64,000 nt of DNA, taken from Candidatus Moranbacteria bacterium RIFCSPHIGHO2_01_FULL_55_24. GTDB taxonomy: Bacteria; Patescibacteria; Paceibacteria; Moranbacterales; UBA1568. The stretch covers positions 64,578-128,577 of the forward strand of contig MFRW01000004.1 in the NCBI GenBank assembly GCA_001786575.1. The letters run 5' to 3'. Below the pieces are notes generated by a model. The model did not search any database. It saw nothing but the letters and a program-made list of their open reading frames with translations, and had not been told where the DNA came from. How positions within the stretch are numbered: the stretch's first letter is position 1; every line of letters begins with the position of its first letter. Below are positions 49,790-56,514 of the stretch, piece by piece. The position numbers were made by a program, and so were the translations under genes.

Positions 49790-51559
49790 ATGATCGGTCT
49801 TTTTGATGTTCTCGGAAGCCGAGAATTCCGCATACCCTTCGCTATCCTTCTCCTCATTTTTCTCGGAGAAGTGTTTTCTTTTCCACAAGCGCTGATTCTT
49901 GGCGGCTTGGTCGGCCTTTTCTCGCTCCTTTTCGAGTCCTGGGGACGGCTACGTCATGGGAAGTGGAATCTCGACTATCTGGCATTTTTGGCGCTCGTGG
50001 TCGCTTTTTTCCTTGAACAATGGCTGGCCGGAGCGGTGCTGGCTCTCATGGCAGCGGTGAGCGCCGCGCTTGAGACGTACGGGACCCGCCGCGCCGAGAA
50101 GACGCTCCGCGAGCTTTTCGAGAAAATTCCGAAGACGGTCATGGTCCGCGGGGAGAGCGGTGACCACGAAGTGTCGCTCCATGCTGTGGTGCCGGGGGAT
50201 ACCCTGGTATTGCGGCGTGGCGAGATGCTGCCGTTCGAGGCCGAGCTTCTCTCGAATGAAGCGGTCTTCGATGAATCCAACGTTACCGGAGAAGTCGAGC
50301 CGGCTGTGCACCGCAAGGGAGGACTGCTCAAAGCGGGATTCGTGAACCGCGGTGAGATCGTTCTTGCCCGGGCGGAGGGAGATTTCGAGCACTCAAGCTA
50401 TCGGAAGATCCTGAAACTGGTGGATGAGGGGAAGCATCATCCCGCTCCCTTGGCCCGCCTTTCCGAACGCTATAACATTCTCTTTACGATCTTTTCGCTC
50501 GCAATCGCTTTCGCGGCATACTTTTTCTCCGGAGACCTGATGCGTTTTCTCGCAGTCCTGGTTATCGCGACGCCTTGCCCGCTGCTCATCGCCGCCCCCA
50601 TGAGCTTCATCGGCGGACTGAACAAGGCGGCACGCAAGAATATCATCATAAAGAGTCCCTTTATCCTTGAGCTCTTGGCCAGCACCAAGACGATCCTCTT
50701 CGACAAGACAGGGACATTGACTCTCGGCGAGCCGCGCCTGCGGAGCATCCATATCTTTGACAAGCATTTGGATGAAGAGGAAGCGCTCAACATCGCCGCC
50801 TCTCTCGAGCGGCATTCTATCCATCCGATCGCCAAAGCCTTTGTCCGGGTCCATAGCGAAGCGAAGGGCGAGATTCTTCCGGCGACGCATATATCCGAAG
50901 AGATCGGCAAAGGTATCCGGGGAACCATCCACGGATCGGAATTTTCCCTTCGCAAAGCCACCGTTTCGGGCGGCGATGGGATCGTTGTGGAGCTTTATTG
51001 CGGGAAGAAGCGGATCGCGAGCTTCACCTTCGACGATATCCTGAAGCCTGCTGTCGGAGAAGTCTTCGGGTATCTTACGAGCCGCGGCTACCGCCTCGGC
51101 ATCATTACCGGCGACAAAGAGAAGAATGCCCGGAGAGTTCTCGGGCACTTCCGGCTTCCTCTGTATGCTGATGCGACACCGGAACGCAAAGCGAGCCTGA
51201 TCGCACGGTATCAGAAGAAGGGCGAGCTGGTCGGGATGATCGGGGATGGCGTGAACGATGCCCCGGCCCTCGCGCTTGCGGATCTCGGTATCGTGTTTTC
51301 GGGGACGGAGAATTCCGCCGCGACCGAAGCGGCCGATGTGGCGATCCTCGACCGCGATGCTCTCCGTATCCGCGATGCGATCCACATAGGCAGAAGTTCT
51401 TATCGGGTGGCATTCCAGAGTATCGTTCTCGGTATGGCGCTTTCGACCGGCGGGATGACACTGGCGTTCTTCGGGTATGTCGACCCCGTGCAGGGGGCGG
51501 TACTTCAGGAAGTCATCGATTTCTGCGTCATCATGAACGCGCTTCGCTCCACGTATTAG
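49790..51559 (+). CDS. P1B-type metal ATPase with TPC motif, no HMA domain
   Basis: 589 residues, no N-terminal metal domain. Membrane helices, actuator motif FDESNVTGEVEP, the metal-site helix VIATPCPLLIAAP (Thr261-Pro-Cys263) in place of CPC, Asp305 in LFDKTGTLTLGEP, the SIHPIAKAF motif and MIGDGVNDAPALALADLGIV. TPC-type enzymes are distinct from Cu(I) exporters, and have been linked to other transition metals (P1B-5-like), but the ion is uncertain. It is shorter than CopA by the HMA region and possibly one helix pair. It starts 12 bp after the protease gene. Confidence 0.88.
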   Translation: MIGLFDVLGSREFRIPFAILLLIFLGEVFSFPQALILGGLVGLFSLLFESWGRLRHGKWNLDYLAFLALVVAFFLEQWLAGAVLALMAAVSAALETYGTRRAEKTLRELFEKIPKTVMVRGESGDHEVSLHAVVPGDTLVLRRGEMLPFEAELLSNEAVFDESNVTGEVEPAVHRKGGLLKAGFVNRGEIVLARAEGDFEHSSYRKILKLVDEGKHHPAPLARLSERYNILFTIFSLAIAFAAYFFSGDLMRFLAVLVIATPCPLLIAAPMSFIGGLNKAARKNIIIKSPFILELLASTKTILFDKTGTLTLGEPRLRSIHIFDKHLDEEEALNIAASLERHSIHPIAKAFVRVHSEAKGEILPATHISEEIGKGIRGTIHGSEFSLRKATVSGGDGIVVELYCGKKRIASFTFDDILKPAVGEVFGYLTSRGYRLGIITGDKEKNARRVLGHFRLPLYADATPERKASLIARYQKKGELVGMIGDGVNDAPALALADLGIVFSGTENSAATEAADVAILDRDALRIRDAIHIGRSSYRVAFQSIVLGMALSTGGMTLAFFGYVDPVQGAVLQEVIDFCVIMNALRSTY

Positions 51560-51593
51560 CGGGAGGCGTGGTATACTCAAGGCATCAAAACAT

Positions 51594-52031
51594 ATGCGAA
51601 TTCCTTCTTTGAGGCACAAAAAGGCGCGCGGATCGGTCCTGGTCTTCTCGTTGATCGTGCTTTCCTTCCTCCTTATTTCCGCCCTTTCGGTCGCAGCCGT
51701 CGCCGTCTCCGAGACCAAGACTTCCATCGCCGTCAATCGCTCGAGTGTCGCTTTCCAGGCAGCGGATAGCGGCGTGGAGATCCTGCTCGAGAAGATCTAT
51801 TCCGGAAGCTGCGATAGCTCGGCTTTGAGCTGTCTCGGGACCTGCAGCGGCGGGGAGATAACTGGGAATGTCGGAAGCGGGAATTACAAGATCAATTTCT
51901 ACGAGAATGACGGGGCGCACATCTCGAGCTGCAGCACGACTACTTGGCGGACGGATGTGGTGCATCTCAAGTCCGAGGGAATCTACGGCAGGACGACCCG
52001 CGCCGTGGAAGTCGAAGTCAAGCATCCATAG
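51594..52031 (+). CDS. PilX-like type IV pilus minor pilin
   Basis: 145 residues. A basic start (RIPSLRHKKARGS) precedes one hydrophobic helix (VLVFSLIVLSFLLISALSVAAVA), then SETKTSIAVNRSSVAFQAADSGVEILLEKI, matching the PilX_N pattern of minor pilin-like proteins. The C-terminal half is a small beta domain with paired Cys residues (SCDSSALSCLGTC). No canonical GFxxxE prepilin site is present, as usual for this group. It may belong to the type IV pilus system typical of Patescibacteria. TATACT (51572-51577) preceded by TGG is the probable -10. Terminator at 52057-52087. Confidence 0.83.
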   Translation: MRIPSLRHKKARGSVLVFSLIVLSFLLISALSVAAVAVSETKTSIAVNRSSVAFQAADSGVEILLEKIYSGSCDSSALSCLGTCSGGEITGNVGSGNYKINFYENDGAHISSCSTTTWRTDVVHLKSEGIYGRTTRAVEVEVKHP

Positions 52032-52056
52032 GAATTCCTAGAGATAATCAGAGAGA

Positions 52057-52087
52057 AAAAGCGCCCGATTCTCGGGCGCTTTTCTTT
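52057..52087. terminator. Bidirectional terminator between convergent genes
   Basis: Stem AAAAGCGCCCGA/TCGGGCGCTTTT with a 3-nt loop. Confidence 0.88.
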
Positions 52088-52105
52088 GGGAGCGGCAGGA
52101 AACGA

Positions 52106-53302
52106 TTATTTGTAGCGGAGCGCTTCGAGGGCATCGATATGCGAAGCCTTGCGCGCCGGGAAGACTCCTGTCATGAAGCCGACGAAGGCCCCGAAGATGA
52201 TCACGGTCATAATGAACCAGAGCGGGCTGTAGAAGAGGTCGACGGCTTCTCCGCCGAAACGTGTCGCAATCAGATTTATGAGGAGATTCAGGACTTCGCC
52301 TTCGAAAAAGCCCAAGATGACGCCACCTAAGGAACCGAGGAATCCCATGAGCGTCGATTCCATCACGAACATGAGCGAGATGCTCCCGCGCGAGGCTCCG
52401 ATGGCTTTCATGATGCCGATTTCTTCGGTGCGCTCGAGGAGCGCGATGGTCATGGTGTTGAACATGCCGATCGCCGAGACGATGAGCGCGATCATGCCGA
52501 AGACCATGAGGACGATCTGGACGGCGCGGAAGACTTTGTTCGCCTGGTCGACGGTTTCGGAAATGGAAGACGCGATGAATCCGCGACTCTCGACTTCCCG
52601 ATGCACTTGGTCGAGCGTCTCCGTGGAGAGGCTTTTCACTTTGAGCTTGGAATAGCTTACGAGCGGGAAGCCCGAGAGGGAATCAAGGGGAAGATAAGCG
52701 GTATTCTCCTCGCCCTGGATCACTCCGGTGATGGTGTAGACGTTCCTTGGCGAGAAGGTTTTTCCTTGGCTGTCGGCACCGGTCTTATCCGCCTGGAAGA
52801 GCGTGAGGGCGACTTTCTTCCCGATCATAGCTTCCGCGGACGTATCGAATACCCGTGCGACCGCTTGGGTGATGACCATCGTGTCCGTCTCTCCGCGTGT
52901 GAAGAGTCTGCCTTCTTCGAGGCGCAACCCTTCGCTCTTGAAGATGCTGGCATCGGAACTCACGGTGCTGATATCGAGCGTGATGGTGTCGAACTTCCCT
53001 TGGCCGGGAAGCTCGAGAACCGGGACGACTTCGGAAACGTTCGGAATAGACTGAAGCGTCTCGATAGCGGCTTGGTCGAGCTTTTCCGGACCGTCTTCTT
53101 TGCCGACAGTGACATCGAGGGTGATGAGCGCATCCGAGGTCGTGATTTTCTGGAGGAGCGTCCGCTGCAGCCCATAGCCGAAGGACACCAGGAACATGAT
53201 AGCGGCGATACCGATGCTCATGCCGAGGATGGTCAGGAGCGTCCGCATGGTGCGGGCCTTGAACATCCGGAGCGAAAGTTTCAGCAAATCGAAGAAGAGC
53301 AT
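52106..53302 (-). CDS. MacB/FtsX-type ABC transporter permease
   Basis: 398 residues from ATG 53302 (longer open frame upstream is a shadow of the ATPase gene). Layout: one N-terminal helix (RTLLTILGMSIGIAAIMFLVSFGYG), a ~215-residue MacB periplasmic core domain (SDALITLDVTVGKED...), then three helices with MVFGMIALIVSAIGMFNTMTIALLERTEEIGIMKAIGAS, the FtsX signature. It works with the ATPase encoded 4 bp upstream. Such pumps extrude peptides or lipoproteins or transmit mechanical signals; the substrate is unknown. Confidence 0.92.
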   Translation of the reverse strand: MLFFDLLKLSLRMFKARTMRTLLTILGMSIGIAAIMFLVSFGYGLQRTLLQKITTSDALITLDVTVGKEDGPEKLDQAAIETLQSIPNVSEVVPVLELPGQGKFDTITLDISTVSSDASIFKSEGLRLEEGRLFTRGETDTMVITQAVARVFDTSAEAMIGKKVALTLFQADKTGADSQGKTFSPRNVYTITGVIQGEENTAYLPLDSLSGFPLVSYSKLKVKSLSTETLDQVHREVESRGFIASSISETVDQANKVFRAVQIVLMVFGMIALIVSAIGMFNTMTIALLERTEEIGIMKAIGASRGSISLMFVMESTLMGFLGSLGGVILGFFEGEVLNLLINLIATRFGGEAVDLFYSPLWFIMTVIIFGAFVGFMTGVFPARKASHIDALEALRYK

Positions 53303-53306
53303 GGCT

Positions 53307-54647
53307 TTAGGAGTATTTGATAAGCATGATGATCTCGATCTCGCGCACCGCTTTTTCCGCGGTGGTTTTGTGGAGTCCGATGCCATCTTTTGCGACCGGG
53401 GCATCGAAGCGTTTCAGGAGCTCGATCTGGCCGATGTGGCTTTCGAGACGCAGTTTGAGCGCGGCCTCCAGGCGCATGCGCTGTTCGGCAGCGAGCTTCA
53501 TATGGAAACGCTCGATGAGGTAGTCGGCAAGGCGCGCGACGCCTTGGACCGGATCGCTCTTCAGGATCTGGACCTGGTCCAGGATGGCTTGAGCTCGGGC
53601 CGCGAACGAGCGCGAACGCAGGCTGTTCCAGCCGGCTCCACCCTCCTCGAGGTCCAGATCGAGACGTTCGGTGAACGTGCTGATGTCGATATTCTTGAAG
53701 AGGAGCTCTTTGAGGAAGGCTTCGGCCATGGTGACCTGCTCCTCGTTGAGTTCGGAGAGGAGATGGGAAAGGAGCTGCTTCGCCTTGAACGGCACAAGGA
53801 GGACATCGACTTGCTGCGGAAGGAGGCTCTTGAACGAGTTCATGAGCATCTTCAGTTCCAGCGATTCCGGCGCGATAGTCTCGTCAGCCTTCTTTTCCTG
53901 ATTGGTAGATCCGGTGCCGATCGGGCGCTTCTCCTTGTGCACTTCTTCCTTGATGATCCGTCCGTCTTTCATGTGGATGACCCGGTCGGCGTAGGGGAGG
54001 TGCTCGGGATTGTGGGTCACCAGGACGATAGTCTTCTTGTCGACCTCGTTCAATTCCTTGAGGATTTTCAAGACGTTATCGGCGCTTTCGCTGTCCAGGT
54101 TTCCCACTGGTTCGTCGGCGAGGATGACATCGGGATTATTGATGAGTGCCCGGGCGATCGCCACGCGCTGTTTCTGGCCGCCGGAGAGCTGACTCGGGAA
54201 TTTATCCGCTTGCTCGACGATGCCGAAACGCCGTAGGAGCTGGACGCCGGCTTTGCGCCGTTCGCCACGGGCTTCGCCACGGAAGACTTTCGGCAGGCAG
54301 ACGTTATCGAGGATATCGAGGGAGGAAATGAGGTAAAAAGCCTGGAAGACCATGCCGGTACCGGTCTGGTGCAGTTCCAGTTCTTCGCGCCGAGTCATCT
54401 TGCTTATGGGCCTTCCTTTGAAGTAGACTTCGCCGTAAGTGGCTCTCTGGAGCCCCGAGAGGGAATAAAGGAGAGTAGACTTCCCGCAGCCGGAAGGTCC
54501 GTAGATGATGACGTATTCATGGGGATAAATCTCCAAGTTCGTCTCTTCGAGTGCGCGCGTCTCGTTGGATTTCCCCTGATTGTAGATGATGCGGAGCTTA
54601 TCGATAGTGATCAGAGGCTCTGCTTTCGGTTGTATTTGCGTTTCCAT
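53307..54647 (-). CDS. MacB/LolD-type ABC ATPase with long C-terminal extension
   Basis: 446 residues from ATG 54647 (54659 is possible). ABC domain in 1-230: Walker A GPSGCGKST, Q-loop GMVFQAFYLI, signature LSGGQKQRVAIARAL, Walker B VILADEPVGNLD and the VTHNPE switch His. Residues about 235-446 are an extra helical region (LMNSFKSLLPQQVDVLLVPF, LSELNEEQVTMAEAFLKELL, GVARLADYLIERFHMKLAAE) absent from LolD/MacB-type ATPases, which are about 230 residues. It powers the permease encoded next. TATTAT lies 10 nt before the ATG at 54647, so the transcript would have almost no leader. Confidence 0.88.
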   Translation of the reverse strand: METQIQPKAEPLITIDKLRIIYNQGKSNETRALEETNLEIYPHEYVIIYGPSGCGKSTLLYSLSGLQRATYGEVYFKGRPISKMTRREELELHQTGTGMVFQAFYLISSLDILDNVCLPKVFRGEARGERRKAGVQLLRRFGIVEQADKFPSQLSGGQKQRVAIARALINNPDVILADEPVGNLDSESADNVLKILKELNEVDKKTIVLVTHNPEHLPYADRVIHMKDGRIIKEEVHKEKRPIGTGSTNQEKKADETIAPESLELKMLMNSFKSLLPQQVDVLLVPFKAKQLLSHLLSELNEEQVTMAEAFLKELLFKNIDISTFTERLDLDLEEGGAGWNSLRSRSFAARAQAILDQVQILKSDPVQGVARLADYLIERFHMKLAAEQRMRLEAALKLRLESHIGQIELLKRFDAPVAKDGIGLHKTTAEKAVREIEIIMLIKYS

Positions 54648-54714
54648 AATTGCCTTCATAATAGCATTTCGGACGCATTTTTTCGAGAGACTGGGATGAT
54701 GCTATGATAGGCTT

Positions 54715-54807
54715 ATGAAAACCAGCGGAACCGTCATCATCCTCGGGATCATCCAGGCCATCATTCTCACTTTGGTGCTTCTCTACTTCCTCTACGTTTC
54801 CAGGTAA
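54715..54807 (+). CDS. Small single-span membrane peptide (30 aa)
   Basis: 30 residues: MKTSGTVIILGIIQAIILTL followed by VLLYFLYVSR, almost entirely one membrane helix. TATGAT preceded by TGC (54703-54708) ends 6 nt before the ATG, an arrangement suggesting a leaderless mRNA. It ends 9 bp before the MsrQ-like gene, so it may be a small subunit of that membrane protein. Confidence 0.55.
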   Translation: MKTSGTVIILGIIQAIILTLVLLYFLYVSR

Positions 54808-54816
54808 AATAAAAAG

Positions 54817-55578
54817 ATGCTGGATACTCTTCTCTTGCCATTCTTTCTCATACACGACTTCTTAAGCGCTTTTCTCGCGAAGCACTTGTTCCAAGTGAAG
54901 CGCTTTCTTCTCGTGGTAGCACACCTCGCGCTTTTCGGACTTTTCTTTCCCGAGTTTCGCAGGGATTTCGGCCAGCTTTCCGGGAATCTCCTGATCGGCA
55001 TCCTCTTCCTAAGCCCGGTTTCGCAGATTTTCCGGATGCGCCTTCTCCTCCAGATGATGAGCTTGCGGCGTGAGCTCGGGATCATGATGGCCTATCTCGC
55101 CACGGTGCACGGACTTGGCTACCTCTTGGATCCGGATTGGTTCCAGTATGTCTTCACAGTTCCTCTCGAGGCAGGACTTTTCACGGTGCCCGCGCCGTAT
55201 CTTTTCGGTATGATCGCCTATCTGCTGACGCTGCCGCTTCTCCTCACTTCGAACAATCTGGCGAATCGCTTCTTGGGCGGGAAGAACTGGAAGCGCCTGC
55301 ATAGGATCGTGTACCTCATGTTCATCTTTGCAGTACTGCATCGCTTCTTCATGAGGAGCGGGAGCGACGGCACATATACCATCGCATTCGCACAAACAAT
55401 ATTCCTCCTGGGTACCTATGCGCTGGCGAAAATCCTCGCCTGGAAGAACCTCATGCCCTTCCTGCCGAGTTCCATTACCTTGGTAGCAGACCGCTACAAG
55501 GCCTTCCAGGCCGCAAAAGCCTCTCAAACGGCGCTTCAGCCGGCGGAAAAGCCTCCTGTTGAGCCGCCTCTTCCCTAA
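54817..55578 (+). CDS. MsrQ-like ferric-reductase-fold membrane haem protein
   Basis: 253 residues with about six helices. Typical elements: GNLLIGILFLSPVSQIFRM, RRELGIMMAYLATVHGLGYL (haem His), TLPLLLTSNNLANRFLGGKNWKRLHRIVYLMFIFAVLHRFF (two haem His). This matches MsrQ/YedZ and related ferric-reductase-like proteins. MsrQ donates electrons to the exported methionine sulfoxide reductase MsrP; no msrP is present in the window. Alternatively it serves the ApbE-linked ferric-reductase-like system at 16-18 kb. The C-terminal tail is Pro/Ala-rich and probably cytoplasmic. Confidence 0.82.
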   Translation: MLDTLLLPFFLIHDFLSAFLAKHLFQVKRFLLVVAHLALFGLFFPEFRRDFGQLSGNLLIGILFLSPVSQIFRMRLLLQMMSLRRELGIMMAYLATVHGLGYLLDPDWFQYVFTVPLEAGLFTVPAPYLFGMIAYLLTLPLLLTSNNLANRFLGGKNWKRLHRIVYLMFIFAVLHRFFMRSGSDGTYTIAFAQTIFLLGTYALAKILAWKNLMPFLPSSITLVADRYKAFQAAKASQTALQPAEKPPVEPPLP

Positions 55579-55630
55579 GGTGGTATGTGGTATACTGGAG
55601 TGGAAATCTCTAAACCCTTAATGAAGTCTT

Positions 55631-56416
55631 ATGATGGAAAACGAGCCGGTAAAGACATGGATCAAGAATGACCCCATAAGCCGCGACGGGTTGCTTGTAT
55701 CGCTTGCGGTAATCCTCGGGAGCATCATTATCGCCTGTGCCCTGTGGCTTCCTGGAACGGATATCCTCTCGGGTATGACCGCCAAGGCTCCGGCCGCCGG
55801 TACCGACAACGCCGCCGACGCAGGAGCAAAAGAGGACACTACAGCAGTCGCCTCTCTCGATGACGACCCCGTCCAGGGCGACAAGAAGAAGGCCAAAGTG
55901 GCAATCATAGAATTCAGCGATTACGAGTGTCCTTATTGCAAGCGTTTCCACCAGGAAACGTATGACAAACTGGTGAAGGACTATGTGACGACCGGCAAGG
56001 CGGTAATTTCTTTCCGCGACTTCCCGCTCTCGTTCCATGATCCGAAAGCCACCGAAGAGGCCGCTCTCGCGGAATGCGTGGGTGCCGAGAAGGGCGACGC
56101 AGCATACTTCGCCTTCAGCAAGGGACTCTATACAAATACCGGAGCGAACGGCCAAGGCTTGCCAGCAGGCAAGGTGGACGAGCTTATTCGTGCCGCTGGA
56201 GCAGATGTGAAGAAAGTCACTGCCTGTGCCGCGACCGATGCCGTGAAGCAGGAAATCCAGAAGGACATGGCTGACGGCCAGAAAGCAGGCGTTTCCGGCA
56301 CCCCGAGCTTTATTATCGGCAAGCTCGGCGCTGACGGGACTGTGACTGGCGAACGGATTGTCGGAGCGCTTCCCTACGAGGGATTCAAGGCTGCGATCGA
56401 CAAGTACCTCGAGTAA
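55631..56416 (+). CDS. Membrane-anchored DsbA-family thiol oxidoreductase
   Basis: 261 residues. Membrane anchor at about 22-42, an Ala/Asp-rich linker, then a thioredoxin fold: IIEFSDYECPYCKRFHQET with the CPYC active site (Cys100, Cys103), FRDFPLSFHDPKATEEAALA, and the cis-Pro segment SGTPSFIIGKLG. It should form or shuffle disulfides in exported proteins, many of which here carry Cys pairs. TATACT at 55591-55596 (preceded by TGTGG) is the probable -10. Terminator at 56439-56469. Confidence 0.93.
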   Translation: MMENEPVKTWIKNDPISRDGLLVSLAVILGSIIIACALWLPGTDILSGMTAKAPAAGTDNAADAGAKEDTTAVASLDDDPVQGDKKKAKVAIIEFSDYECPYCKRFHQETYDKLVKDYVTTGKAVISFRDFPLSFHDPKATEEAALAECVGAEKGDAAYFAFSKGLYTNTGANGQGLPAGKVDELIRAAGADVKKVTACAATDAVKQEIQKDMADGQKAGVSGTPSFIIGKLGADGTVTGERIVGALPYEGFKAAIDKYLE

Positions 56417-56438
56417 TCATTCCGAAAAAGAAGTTTCT

Positions 56439-56469
56439 CAAAGACCCTGCCAGATACAGGGTCTTTTTG
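56439..56469 (+). terminator. Terminator after dsbA-like gene
   Basis: Stem AAAGACCCTG/CAGGGTCTTT followed by a T-run that runs into the extended -10 TGC-TATAAT (56471-56476) of the next gene. Confidence 0.82.
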
Positions 56470-56514
56470 CTATAATAGAGGGACGACGCCAGTTACTTTA
56501 TCTCCTTTTCGGTC

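Noticed and set aside
50393..51736. 447-codon ORF antisense to the TPC-type P-ATPase
   Set aside because: Shadow frame; the plus-strand gene carries all P-type ATPase motifs.
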